Source of the DNA: Nitrospirota bacterium
GTDB taxonomy: Bacteria > Nitrospirota > Thermodesulfovibrionia > Thermodesulfovibrionales > UBA1546
NCBI GenBank assembly: GCA_016212165.1
Contig: JACRGY010000023.1
Location: 1-36,146, forward strand
DNA: 36,146 nucleotides
Direction: 5' to 3'
Positions 15,089 to 23,455 of this stretch are shown here, piece by piece; position 1 is the first letter of the stretch; every line of letters starts with the position of its first letter. Under the pieces are notes generated by a model. That model was not told the DNA's origin and did not search any database. It saw only the letters and a list, made by a program, of their open reading frames with translations. The position numbers and the translations under genes were made by a program.

Positions 15089-17671
15089 ATGAAGATTAAG
15101 AGAAGAGACTTTCTCAAGGCAGGCATTGCAACCGGTGCAGCAATGACTTTAGCCGGACCTTCGCTCAATGCATTTGCAGCAAAACCTGCTGCGCTTGCCG
15201 GCGAAAAAGTGAGCGGCAGCACAGACGCAGGCAAATGGATTCCGTCCACCTGCCAGGGCTGCACAGCTTGGTGTCCGGTGGAGTTCTTTGTTCAGGAGGA
15301 ACGGGTCGTTAAGGTGCGTGGCAACCAGCATAGCAAGGCCAACAGTGGTTACGTCTGCCCGCGCGGCCACATGATGCTCCAACAGGCCTATGATCCTGAC
15401 CGGATCAAGGTTCCAATGAAACGCACCAATCCGGAAAAAGGGCGCGGCATTGATCCCAAATTCGTGCCTATTTCCTGGGACGAGGCCCTGGATACTGTTG
15501 CAGATAAGATGATGCAGCTTCGCAACGCCAAAGAGCCGGAGAAGTTTATGTATATGCGCGGCCGTTATTCCCCCACCTCTACTGACCTGCTCTACGGAAC
15601 ACTGCCAAAGATATTCGGAACCCCAAACTACTTCTCACACAGCGCCATCTGTGCCGAGGCAGAGAAGATGGGTCCCGGCTACACACAGGGCTTTTTCGGG
15701 TATCGCGACTATGACTTTGCCAAGACCAAGTGCCTGGTTATCTGGGGCTGCGACCCGCTCAGTTCAAACCGCCAGGTCCCTAATGCCATAACCAAATTTG
15801 GCGACATCTTTGACCGCGGTACAGTCATCGCTGTTGATCCGCGCCTCTCAGCCTCAGCCGCTAAGGCCAACGAATGGCTGCCCATAAAGCCCGGTGAAGA
15901 CGGCGCCCTGGCATCCGCTATTGCACATGTGCTGCTTACAGAGGGAATGTGGAGCAAGGAGTTTGTCGGTGATTTCAAAGACGGCAAGAACCTATTCAAG
16001 GCCGGCGCAACTGTAGACGAGGCTTCCTTTGAAGAGAAACAAACCCATGGAGTTGTCAAGTGGTGGAATATAGAGCTGAAAGACAAGACCCCGGCCTGGG
16101 CCGCCAAGAAGACCCTTATTCCGGCAGATCAGATAATCCGTGTGGCTCGCCTCATGGGCAAGGGAGGCAGCGCAACTTCAGTGTACATGGGCCCTGGTGT
16201 GGCCATGACTCCCAGGGGTACCTATGCTGCAATGGCAGTCTATGCCTTAAACGGCGTCCTCGGCTCAATTGAGACAGAAGGAGGTGTTTTCCAGAGTTCC
16301 AGTGCTCCGACCGCGAAGTTTCCGGAGATCAGCGATAAATTTATTGACGAGCTTGCCAAGAAATCAGGTAAAGGGAAAAAGCTTGACGGACGCGGCGCTA
16401 AGGACATGCCTGCAATGATGAGCGGCAAGCCCGGCAGCGGAGTGGTCACCAACAATGTGGCCAATGGCATGCTGAAGGATCCAGGCGCTGTCAAGGTGTT
16501 CCTCAGCTCCTGGAGCAACTTCAGCTTCTCCTGCACAGGCGCCCAGCGTTGGGAAAAGGCCATGGCCAGGGTTCCCTTCTTTGTTCATATGGTAACTAAT
16601 GCATCTGAAATGACCCAGTTCGCCGACATAGTACTGCCGTCCACCTTCGCACCTACTGAGAAATTTTCTATCATCACTAATATGGCAAACCTGCACGGCC
16701 ACATGTCAATCCAGCAACCAGCAGGCAAGACCCTCTGGCAGGTCAAAGCTGAAGAAACAGAGGTGATGTGGCTGCTGGCAGAGAAGCTTAAGGCAAGGGG
16801 CTTTGCCAACCTTTACGACTATTACGCCTCCTTCGAGGATCCTGAATCCAAGAATAAGCCTTCAAGCGCTCCTGAGTTCGCTGAGATCGCAGCCAAAATA
16901 TCATCTCATAAGGTCTGGAACGGCAAGGAGAAAATGAAGGGTGACCAGCTCACAGGGTGGGAGGATTTCAAAAAGAAAGGCATCTACAACTCCGAGACTT
17001 ATGCCTACAAGAAGAACTGGGGCAAGGTGAATGCGGAGTCTAAAAAGTTCGAGGGCAAGTTCAAGACCGAAACAAAGAAGTTTGAGTTCTACAGCGAGAC
17101 TATGAAAAAGGCATTTACAGAACATGCCGAAAAGCATAAGACCACAATCGACGACATACTTCAGGTAAGCGGCTACGAAGCTCGCGGAGAACTGGCCTTT
17201 TTACCGCACTACGAATCGCCAAAGAGGTGGGGCGATGTGAAAGAATACCCCTTTACCTTCATTGACTATAAATCAAGGCTTAACCGCGAGGGAAGGAGCC
17301 AGAACACAACCTGGTATCAGGAATTTAAAAAAGTTGATGTAGGAGATGTAAGCTGGGATGACGTGGTCAAGATTAACCCTGCAGACGCAAGGAAACTCGG
17401 GCTTAAAGATGGTGATACTGTTAAGCTCACCTCGCCTTCAGGCAGCATCACAGCCAAGGCACGGCTATGGGAAGGCGTGAGGCCGGGCACTATTGCTAAA
17501 TGCTACGGCCAGGGCCATTGGGCGTATGGGAAGGTTGCGGCCAAGGACTACCACAAGTTCCTGCCGAGGGGCGGTAATAACAACGAACTCATGCCCGACG
17601 ACTATGATCGCCTCAGCGGCTCTACGGCAAGAAACGGCGGATTTACCGGCGTAAAGATTGAAAAGATATGA
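15089..17671 (+). CDS. arrA: Tat-exported molybdopterin oxidoreductase, arsenate respiratory reductase (ArrA)-like
   Basis: The 860-residue DMSO-reductase-family catalytic subunit has a twin-arginine signal (RRDFLK, residues 5-10) followed by an Ala-rich stretch to about 31, so it acts in the periplasm. A [4Fe-4S] site is formed by C55, C58, C62 and C90. The Mo ligand is probably C188 in SHSAICAEAEK. Around it, RGRY (R159, Y160), H184, S185, K193 and Y205 match, as I remember them, the oxyanion pocket of Shewanella ArrA. Related Cys-Mo enzymes (antimonate, selenate, tetrathionate, polysulfide/thiosulfate reductases) are alternatives. Codons in 15240-17080 are visibly richer in G/C than those of the neighbours, suggesting transfer. 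An ArrB-like subunit and a TorD chaperone follow. Confidence 0.72.
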   Translation: MKIKRRDFLKAGIATGAAMTLAGPSLNAFAAKPAALAGEKVSGSTDAGKWIPSTCQGCTAWCPVEFFVQEERVVKVRGNQHSKANSGYVCPRGHMMLQQAYDPDRIKVPMKRTNPEKGRGIDPKFVPISWDEALDTVADKMMQLRNAKEPEKFMYMRGRYSPTSTDLLYGTLPKIFGTPNYFSHSAICAEAEKMGPGYTQGFFGYRDYDFAKTKCLVIWGCDPLSSNRQVPNAITKFGDIFDRGTVIAVDPRLSASAAKANEWLPIKPGEDGALASAIAHVLLTEGMWSKEFVGDFKDGKNLFKAGATVDEASFEEKQTHGVVKWWNIELKDKTPAWAAKKTLIPADQIIRVARLMGKGGSATSVYMGPGVAMTPRGTYAAMAVYALNGVLGSIETEGGVFQSSSAPTAKFPEISDKFIDELAKKSGKGKKLDGRGAKDMPAMMSGKPGSGVVTNNVANGMLKDPGAVKVFLSSWSNFSFSCTGAQRWEKAMARVPFFVHMVTNASEMTQFADIVLPSTFAPTEKFSIITNMANLHGHMSIQQPAGKTLWQVKAEETEVMWLLAEKLKARGFANLYDYYASFEDPESKNKPSSAPEFAEIAAKISSHKVWNGKEKMKGDQLTGWEDFKKKGIYNSETYAYKKNWGKVNAESKKFEGKFKTETKKFEFYSETMKKAFTEHAEKHKTTIDDILQVSGYEARGELAFLPHYESPKRWGDVKEYPFTFIDYKSRLNREGRSQNTTWYQEFKKVDVGDVSWDDVVKINPADARKLGLKDGDTVKLTSPSGSITAKARLWEGVRPGTIAKCYGQGHWAYGKVAAKDYHKFLPRGGNNNELMPDDYDRLSGSTARNGGFTGVKIEKI

Positions 17672-17689
17672 GAAGGGAGGAGAAAATAA

Positions 17690-18487
17690 ATGCCTAAATA
17701 CGGAATGGTCATAGATCTGCAGAAATGTGTGGGTTGCGGCGCATGCGCTTTGGCCTGCAAGACAGAGAATAATACCCAGGACAGGACTAAAGGGCAGACC
17801 TTCAACTGGGCTGACTTCATCATGAAGGAAGAAGGCAAATTCCCTAAAGTGAAATTTACAGCAAGGCCTGTGCTCTGCAATCACTGTACGGATGCGCCGT
17901 GCGTGAAGGTGTGTCCTGTTACACCAAAGGCTATGCACAAGCACGAAAACGGGATGACAATCCACAATCAGGAACGGTGCATTGGTTGCCGGCGGTGCCA
18001 GAAGGCATGTCCTTACAGCTCAGAAGATGTGGGCAAGAGCAAGGCAGCATACAGCGTCATAAGCTTTAATGACTTTGAGGATGCTGTTCATCCGTTTTAC
18101 AATGATAAGAAGGAACTCATTCCGGGATGCACCTCCTCAGGCGCTGATGTTTCCAAGAAGGCGGGGAACCTGCCTCCGCACCGCTCGATGTACAAGCATT
18201 CGGACTATGCAAACGTGAGGGAAAAGGGCAAGGTCGAAAAATGCATATTCTGCGAACACAGGGTAGTCAATGGTGAACTGCCTTATTGTGTTGTCTCATG
18301 CCCTGCAAAGGCAAGGATTTTCGGAGACGTTTCAGACCCTGCGAGCGAGATAAGCAAGCTTATTAAAAAGCACAAAGCGGCCAGCCTGAAAAACAACAAA
18401 GGCGAGCTTTTAAAACCCGGTGAGAAGGGCACGCAGCCCAATGTTTATTATATAAGAAGCTTTAAGGCCTCAGCCAAAAAAGCGTAG
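17690..18487 (+). CDS. arrB: Four-cluster Fe-S electron-transfer subunit, ArrB-like
   Basis: The 265-residue protein belongs to the DmsB/PsrB/ArrB class. Four ferredoxin-type Cys sets are visible: CVGCGACALAC, CNHCTDAPCVKVCP, CIGCRRCQKACP and CIFCEH...CVVSCP. It would pass electrons from the quinol pool, or a periplasmic cytochrome, to the molybdoenzyme. It has no signal peptide and is presumably co-exported with the Tat subunit. The start follows GGGAGGAG and lies 18 bases after the catalytic subunit. No NrfD/PsrC-type membrane subunit follows, matching two-subunit ArrAB systems that rely on a separate quinol oxidase. Confidence 0.8.
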   Translation: MPKYGMVIDLQKCVGCGACALACKTENNTQDRTKGQTFNWADFIMKEEGKFPKVKFTARPVLCNHCTDAPCVKVCPVTPKAMHKHENGMTIHNQERCIGCRRCQKACPYSSEDVGKSKAAYSVISFNDFEDAVHPFYNDKKELIPGCTSSGADVSKKAGNLPPHRSMYKHSDYANVREKGKVEKCIFCEHRVVNGELPYCVVSCPAKARIFGDVSDPASEISKLIKKHKAASLKNNKGELLKPGEKGTQPNVYYIRSFKASAKKA

Positions 18488-18496
18488 ATTTGTGAA

Positions 18497-18563
18497 GTCA
18501 TTGCGGGAAACGATAGCGGCAAAGCAATCTTAAACATAGCGGGATTGCTTCGCTCGCAGTGAC
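18497..18563. repeat. Dispersed palindromic element of the GTCATTGCG...CGCAGTGAC type
   Basis: The ends GTCATTGCG and CGCAGTGAC are inverted, and the inner arms GCAAAGCAATC and GATTGCTTCGC pair. This small repeat is found scattered in many genomes (from memory). It separates arrB from the chaperone gene and contains an in-frame GTG that should not be taken as the chaperone start. Confidence 0.75.
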
Positions 18564-18585
18564 GATTGTGAAGCAAGGGGTGGCG

Positions 18586-19257
18586 ATGGATATCAAAGGA
18601 TTTGTTTGCCGTGGAAAAAAGAGAGGCGGCTGTTACAGACTTCTGTCAGCATGTTTTTATCAGCCTGAGAAGGAAGTTTTTCTTCAGGAGGGCATTTTTG
18701 AAAATCTTGCGTTATTGCTGAAAGAGGTCTCTCCCGAGGCTTCAGCCTTTGCCGCTGAAATGGGGAAGGTATTTTTAATATCCGGCGAAGCAGATCTCAA
18801 TGTGGATTATGCAAAACTCTTTGTGGGGCCGAATGAGCTTTTAGCTCCGCCGTACGGTTCAGTGTATCTCGACGGGGAAAGGAGGGTCATGGGCGATTCT
18901 ACTATGGAGGTCATAAAGATGTATGAGGAGCAAGGGCTTTCTCTAGACAAGGAATTCAGGAATTTGCCTGACCACATAACCGCAGAGTTTGAATTTATGT
19001 ATTATCTGATATTCAGGGAGACAGAGGCCCTTGAAAAATCCGACATAGCCACAGCGCTCAAATATATAAAGATTCAGGAACTTTTTTTAAACAGATTCCT
19101 CAAACAGTGGATACAGCCTTTTTGCAATAAAATGAGAGAAGGCGCAACCACCGGGTTTTACAGGTCGCTTGCGGACTGCACCATCACCTTTATTAACAGC
19201 TTTCACCCCGGAGATGTACTCCCTGAGGAACTCCTGAATGCAAATGCTCAAGTTTAG
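18586..19257 (+). CDS. TorD/DmsD-family chaperone for the molybdoenzyme
   Basis: The 223-residue all-helical protein has the family signature PPYGSVYLDGERRVMGDST near residues 89-107 and the LPDHITAEFEFMYYLI segment (LPDH...E..F) near residues 129-144. Family knowledge: these chaperones bind the Tat signal and apoprotein of one molybdoenzyme, help insert the cofactor and delay export. Its partner here is almost certainly the ArrA-like protein upstream. The ATG at 18586 is preferred, with AGGGGTGG just before it; the more upstream GTG at 18559 lies within a repeat element. The stop is three bases before the next gene. Confidence 0.85.
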   Translation: MDIKGFVCRGKKRGGCYRLLSACFYQPEKEVFLQEGIFENLALLLKEVSPEASAFAAEMGKVFLISGEADLNVDYAKLFVGPNELLAPPYGSVYLDGERRVMGDSTMEVIKMYEEQGLSLDKEFRNLPDHITAEFEFMYYLIFRETEALEKSDIATALKYIKIQELFLNRFLKQWIQPFCNKMREGATTGFYRSLADCTITFINSFHPGDVLPEELLNANAQV

Positions 19258-19260
19258 GCA

Positions 19261-20280
19261 ATGTTAAAAGAAAAGATTGCAGACAGACTCCTGAGCAGCG
19301 CAAAGAGCATTGGGACCGACCGCTCAAGATGCCTGAGAATGCGCTATAACCGCAATTCGTGTTCAGAATGCACAGGCATGTGCCGCCCTGGGGCAATATC
19401 AATTGATGAAGATGTGCATATCATTTCAGAAAACTGCTCTGAATGCATGCTCTGCGTATCAGCCTGCCCGGCAGACTGTCTTGACATGCAGTCATTTGAT
19501 TTTTATTCCGTGCTCGCGCGGCTAAGAAGGATTAAGAATTTGGTGCCTGTTCCTGTTTTGGGCTGCAATATAAAAAACGATCTTCAGGCGCATGTCAAGA
19601 CTCCGTGTTTGGGTTTTTTGTCGGAGGAGCATATATTGTCCCTCTCGGTTTTTCTAGATACAGGACTTCACATTAACATGACTGAATGCGGACGCTGTAA
19701 AAACAGCTTTATTGTTGATGTAATAGAGGGACGGGTTAAGAATATTAAGGCAAAGAATTTAAATCTGCCGGGAAATATAAGCCTCATTAATGACGGAAAA
19801 GATCTCGGCTACGGAGATGCGGGGTACGACCGCAGGGGATTTTTCAGCACTGTTAAAAATCTTACATTTCTTCAGGCAACGGAGTTTTTTGAAAGGGATG
19901 ACACAGCCTGGGCATCTCGGTCATATTCGGACAAAAAGCTTCCTGCTAAGAGGGAATTTTTGAACAGGATTCTCGCTTACAAAAAATCAAATAACAGCGG
20001 GTTGCTTGAAAATTATTACTTTACTGTTCATGCAAGCGAAGACTGTGATAACTGTTTTGCATGCGTGGGCATGTGTCCGTCAGGGGCATTAAAGATAGAA
20101 GCCGCAGGTGAAGGCAGAAAATTGTCTTTCAGCAGCGCTTTGTGCAATGGCTGCAGCCTTTGCCGTAATTTTTGTTTTCGTGGCGCTCTGCGTATAGAGA
20201 AGGGTTTCTCGGGTGTGAATCCGTTTGAGTACGTATCATTGCATATCAGCACCAATGACAGGAATACAGGAGAATATTGA
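19261..20280 (+). CDS. Multi-[4Fe-4S] ferredoxin-like protein of unknown role
   Basis: The 339-residue protein has an N-terminal ferredoxin pair (CSECTGMCRP at 34-42, with only three spaced Cys, then CSECMLCVSACP at 59-70). A middle domain follows with few motifs and an ECGRCKNSF stretch. A C-terminal pair (CDNCFACVGMCP and CNGCSLCRNFCF) completes it, so up to four clusters are possible. There is no signal peptide, so it is cytoplasmic. It sits between the TorD-type chaperone (3-base gap) and the FmdE-ModE gene (4-base gap), so it is likely co-translated. It may supply electrons for cofactor maturation or assembly; I do not recognise a named family. Confidence 0.8.
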   Translation: MLKEKIADRLLSSAKSIGTDRSRCLRMRYNRNSCSECTGMCRPGAISIDEDVHIISENCSECMLCVSACPADCLDMQSFDFYSVLARLRRIKNLVPVPVLGCNIKNDLQAHVKTPCLGFLSEEHILSLSVFLDTGLHINMTECGRCKNSFIVDVIEGRVKNIKAKNLNLPGNISLINDGKDLGYGDAGYDRRGFFSTVKNLTFLQATEFFERDDTAWASRSYSDKKLPAKREFLNRILAYKKSNNSGLLENYYFTVHASEDCDNCFACVGMCPSGALKIEAAGEGRKLSFSSALCNGCSLCRNFCFRGALRIEKGFSGVNPFEYVSLHISTNDRNTGEY

Positions 20281-20284
20281 AGAT

Positions 20285-21238
20285 ATGGATTTCGATTCTC
20301 TTCTTGATGAATCCGCAAAAATTCACGGCCACCTCTGTCCCGGGCAGGTGCTCGGAGTAAGGATGTCCATGCTCGGCCTGAAAAAGATTTGCATCAAAGA
20401 ACCTAAAGGCAAGGACAGGAAAAATATAATTGTGTTTGTAGAAATGGACAGATGCGCAACTGATGCACTCCAGTCAGTTACAGGGTGCAGCCTCGGCAAG
20501 AGGACGATGAAGTTTATGGACTACGGGAAAATGGCTGCGACATTTTTGAATCTCAAAACAGGGAGGGCTGTAAGGGTAATCGCAAGAGAGGATTCGAGGG
20601 ATAAGGCAAAGGAATATTTTCCTGAAATCGAGAATAAATATACAGCTCAGCTTGAAGCTTATAAAATAATGCCGGACGATGATCTTTTTAATATAATGGA
20701 TGTCAATATCAGCATCAGGCCCGAGGACATGCCGGGCAGGCCGTTGAGCAGGGTTAAGTGCGAAAATTGCGGGGAATATATACAGGATATGAGAGAGATT
20801 CATCGAGAGAGAGAAGTGTTATGCAAACCATGTGCACATGGCGGATACTATATGCCCGGGACTGATTTTTTATTGCCTCGCGCTGTGCAAAAAAGTCATA
20901 ACGGTTTAAAGATTAAATCAAAACTCTGGATAGAGATTGAAGGAGAGCCTGTTTTTGGCAGGGGGAGAAGGTTCCTGCTTGAGGCGATAGATAAACACGG
21001 CTCCCTAAATCAGGCGGCAAAGGAGATAAGCATTTCTTACAGAAAGGCATGGGGTTACATAAAGGCAATGGAAGAAAGGCTTAGCGTTAGTCTGGTGGAA
21101 AGACAGGCAGGCGGGAAAAATGGCGGAGGCGCAACTCTGACAAACGAGGCAAAAGAATTCCTGAAAAAATATGAAGCATTGGAAAATGGAATAAAAGAAA
21201 TCGTTGATGAAAAGTTTAAGAGGATATTTGAAAGATGA
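20285..21238 (+). CDS. FmdE-domain / zinc ribbon / ModE-type HTH fusion
   Basis: The protein is 317 residues from the ATG at 20285; an in-frame ATG at 20255 and TTG at 20225 would overlap the previous gene. Residues 1-150 are an FmdE-like domain with HGHLCPG (14-20) and a CATDALQSVTGCSLG stretch. Residues 159-183 hold CxxC...CxxC, a zinc ribbon. Residues 210-317 are the winged-helix half of ModE (GEPVFGRGRRFLLEAIDKHG, then SISYRKAWGYIKAMEE), without the molybdate-binding MOP domain. FmdE proteins accompany molybdenum and tungsten enzymes. Inference: a metal- or cofactor-responsive regulator of the surrounding operon. Confidence 0.82.
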   Translation: MDFDSLLDESAKIHGHLCPGQVLGVRMSMLGLKKICIKEPKGKDRKNIIVFVEMDRCATDALQSVTGCSLGKRTMKFMDYGKMAATFLNLKTGRAVRVIAREDSRDKAKEYFPEIENKYTAQLEAYKIMPDDDLFNIMDVNISIRPEDMPGRPLSRVKCENCGEYIQDMREIHREREVLCKPCAHGGYYMPGTDFLLPRAVQKSHNGLKIKSKLWIEIEGEPVFGRGRRFLLEAIDKHGSLNQAAKEISISYRKAWGYIKAMEERLSVSLVERQAGGKNGGGATLTNEAKEFLKKYEALENGIKEIVDEKFKRIFER

Positions 21239-21260
21239 ATAATTTGCAGGAGGGAACGAT

Positions 21261-22430
21261 ATGTGTGAAACAGCAAATGGAAAACCCAGTCATCCCGGCA
21301 ATAATGTTAAGACAATCCCTGTAAATGAAGCTGTAGGGACTGTTCTTGCCCATGATATAACAGAGATAAGGCCTGGTGAATTTAAAGGCCGGGCTTTCAG
21401 AAAGGGACACATCATACGGGAAAAAGACGTATGCCATCTCCAGAGGCTCGGGAAGGAACATCTGTTTGTCTTAAATATTGCTGATGATGAGATGCATGAA
21501 GACGATGCTGCGCATGCAATTGCAAAGGCTCTTACGGGAGCAGGAGTTGTAATAAAAGGAGAGCCGAAAGAAGGTAAGATAGATATTATTGCTGAAAGAG
21601 ACGGACTGGTAAGGGTGAATAAAGAGGCTCTCTTAGAATTCAATATGCTGGGTGATGTTATGTGCGCTACTCTTCATGATAATACAGTAGTTAAAAAGGG
21701 GCAGGTTGTTGCAGGCACGAGGGCGATACCTCTGGTAGTTAAAAAATCTATTATCGAAGAGGCAGTAGCGATTGGAGAGAAAGCACGAAAGCACGAAAGT
21801 GCGGAAGTGAGGAAGAATGGAATCATTGAAGTTAAAGAGATAAGGAAGCCAAAGGTTGGCGTGGTCATTACCGGCAATGAGGTTTATTACGGCAGGATAA
21901 AAGATGCCTTTGCGCCGGTAATCACAAAAAAGATAGAGGAAATGGGCGGTGAGATTGTTGGAGTGTATTATGCGCCTGATGAGGAAGAATTCATAAGCGC
22001 GAGACTCAGAGAATTAATCGAGATGGGCGCAGACCTGCTCATAACAACAGGCGGCATGTCTGTTGACCCGGATGACGTAACAAGGTTTGCCATAAGGAAA
22101 CTTGGGGCAACTGATATGACATACGGCTCGGCAATGCTTCCGGGAGCGATGTTTTTGGTAGCGTACATTAGCAGAGAGCAGAGAGCAGAGGGCATAGAGC
22201 ATGGGGATAATATTGTTGTGCCATGCGCCATACGTCATGCGGTGATTCCCATCCTGGGAATCCCGGCCTGCGGGATGTACAGCAAAACCACAGTCTTTGA
22301 TATAATACTGCCCAGAATTCTTGCCGGCGAAAAAATTGAGAGGAAGCAATTGGCAGAACTTGGACACAGCGGTTTATGCATCAGATGCGATGTCTGCCAT
22401 TATCCTTTATGCCACTTTGGAAAAGATTGA
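21261..22430 (+). CDS. MoeA-like molybdopterin-binding protein with Cys-rich tail
   Basis: The 389-residue protein has an N-terminal MoeA-like region (PVNEAVGTVLAHDITEIRPGEFKGRAF), then the MoCF/MogA-type molybdopterin-binding domain (KVGVVITGNEVYYGRIKDAF and LLITTGGMSVDPDD). Such proteins insert molybdate into, or hand on, molybdopterin. It ends with CIRCDVCHYPLCHFGKD, a four-Cys tail that standard MoeA lacks and that could bind a metal. Two in-frame short tandem arrays (21783-21814 and 22171-22198) add low-complexity loops. AGGAGGG precedes the start; the stop is one base before moaA. Confidence 0.8.
   Translation: MCETANGKPSHPGNNVKTIPVNEAVGTVLAHDITEIRPGEFKGRAFRKGHIIREKDVCHLQRLGKEHLFVLNIADDEMHEDDAAHAIAKALTGAGVVIKGEPKEGKIDIIAERDGLVRVNKEALLEFNMLGDVMCATLHDNTVVKKGQVVAGTRAIPLVVKKSIIEEAVAIGEKARKHESAEVRKNGIIEVKEIRKPKVGVVITGNEVYYGRIKDAFAPVITKKIEEMGGEIVGVYYAPDEEEFISARLRELIEMGADLLITTGGMSVDPDDVTRFAIRKLGATDMTYGSAMLPGAMFLVAYISREQRAEGIEHGDNIVVPCAIRHAVIPILGIPACGMYSKTTVFDIILPRILAGEKIERKQLAELGHSGLCIRCDVCHYPLCHFGKD
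21783..21814 (+). repeat. In-frame octamer array in the MoeA-like gene
   Basis: Four 8-base units (gcacgaaa, gcacgaaa, gtgcggaa, gtgaggaa) encode a charged ARKHESAEVRK stretch near residues 175-185. Confidence 0.7.
22171..22198 (+). repeat. In-frame heptamer array in the MoeA-like gene
   Basis: Units gcagaga, gcagaga, gcagagg and gcataga encode SREQRAEGIEH, about residues 304-313, in the molybdopterin-binding domain. Confidence 0.8.
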
Positions 22431-22431
22431 A

Positions 22432-23409
22432 ATGCAGGATTCATTCGAAAGACAGATAGATTACCTTAGAATATCCATAACTGATAAATGTAATCTGAAA
22501 TGTATATACTGCATACCAGATAAACAACCTGAATATTTTGAAAAATCAGAGATTCTTACCCCTGATGAAATCATCAGATTTGTGCACATGGCCCATAAAC
22601 ATGGCCTTATGAAAGTGCGCATAACAGGCGGTGAACCTTTGATGAGAAAAGACATAATATCAATTATCTCCGGGATTAAGAAAATCGGAATACAGGACCT
22701 CAGCATAACTACAAACGGGATTATGCTGGCTGATATGGCTGGTGCACTAAAAAAAGCAGGGCTTGACCGTATAAATATAAGCCTCGACACCCTCGATGCC
22801 CGAAGATACAGCAATATGACGCAGGGCGGCAATATACAGCATGTCTGGGAAGCTGTGAATGAAGCGGAAAGGGTTGGCCTTGACCCGGTAAAGATTAATA
22901 TTGTTCCGATACGCGGAGTCAATGATGATGAAATACTTAAATTTGCATCTCTTGCTTTTGATAAAAACTATCACATAAGATTTATAGAACTCATGCCTGT
23001 AGGCCGTAACAGGAGATTTAAACCGGATGCATGTGTAAAAAAATCAGAACTTATCGAAAAAATATCCTCGCTTGGCGAGCTTGTCCTTCTTGAATTTAAG
23101 GGCAAAGGCCCGTCAAGGAATTATCGTATAAAAGGGGCAAAAGGAATCATTGGTTTTATCAGCCCGATAAGCGATTGTTTTTGTGATTACTGCAACAGGC
23201 TCCGGCTGACTGCCCACGGGAGAATAAGGCCCTGCCTTTTCTCTGATATCGAAGTGGATATAAGAACTCCCATGCGTAATGGTATATCCGATGAAGAACT
23301 CGAAGCCCTGTTTTTCAGGGCTGTGACCGTCAAGCCGTCCGGACATTATTTCAGTAAAGACAGCCGTCCTTTTTCAGCCCCGGCCTCCATGTCCAAAATA
23401 GGGGGCTGA
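22432..23409 (+). CDS. moaA: GTP 3',8-cyclase (molybdenum cofactor biosynthesis)
   Basis: The 325-residue radical SAM enzyme carries out the first step of molybdopterin synthesis. The N-terminal cluster motif is CNLKCIYC (residues 17-24, CxxxCxxC), followed by VRITGGEPLMRKDI. The C-terminal second [4Fe-4S] site is CFCDYCNRLRLT...RPCL, which binds GTP. The start at 22432 (MQDSFERQIDYLRIS) is chosen over the longer frame from 22321, which overlaps the MoeA-like gene; GGAAAAG precedes it. The usual C-terminal double Gly is not in the standard place, since the end reads MSKIGG, which retains the GG. It directly supports the cofactor of the upstream reductase. Confidence 0.95.
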   Translation: MQDSFERQIDYLRISITDKCNLKCIYCIPDKQPEYFEKSEILTPDEIIRFVHMAHKHGLMKVRITGGEPLMRKDIISIISGIKKIGIQDLSITTNGIMLADMAGALKKAGLDRINISLDTLDARRYSNMTQGGNIQHVWEAVNEAERVGLDPVKINIVPIRGVNDDEILKFASLAFDKNYHIRFIELMPVGRNRRFKPDACVKKSELIEKISSLGELVLLEFKGKGPSRNYRIKGAKGIIGFISPISDCFCDYCNRLRLTAHGRIRPCLFSDIEVDIRTPMRNGISDEELEALFFRAVTVKPSGHYFSKDSRPFSAPASMSKIGG

Positions 23410-23420
23410 GTATCTTTTTG

Positions 23421-23450
23421 TTGCATCATTGGCATGTCAGATGCTATAAC
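23421..23450 (+). promoter_or_regulatory. Candidate promoter of phoBR
   Basis: TTGCAT (23421-23426), an 18-base spacer and TATAAC (23445-23450) end five bases before the phoB ATG. No Shine-Dalgarno is present, so the transcript may be leaderless. Confidence 0.5.
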
Positions 23451-23455
23451 TAAGC

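Noticed and set aside
15709-16107. Several long antisense frames within the ArrA-like gene
   Set aside because: They follow from the high GC at third positions of arrA; no start signals or domains.
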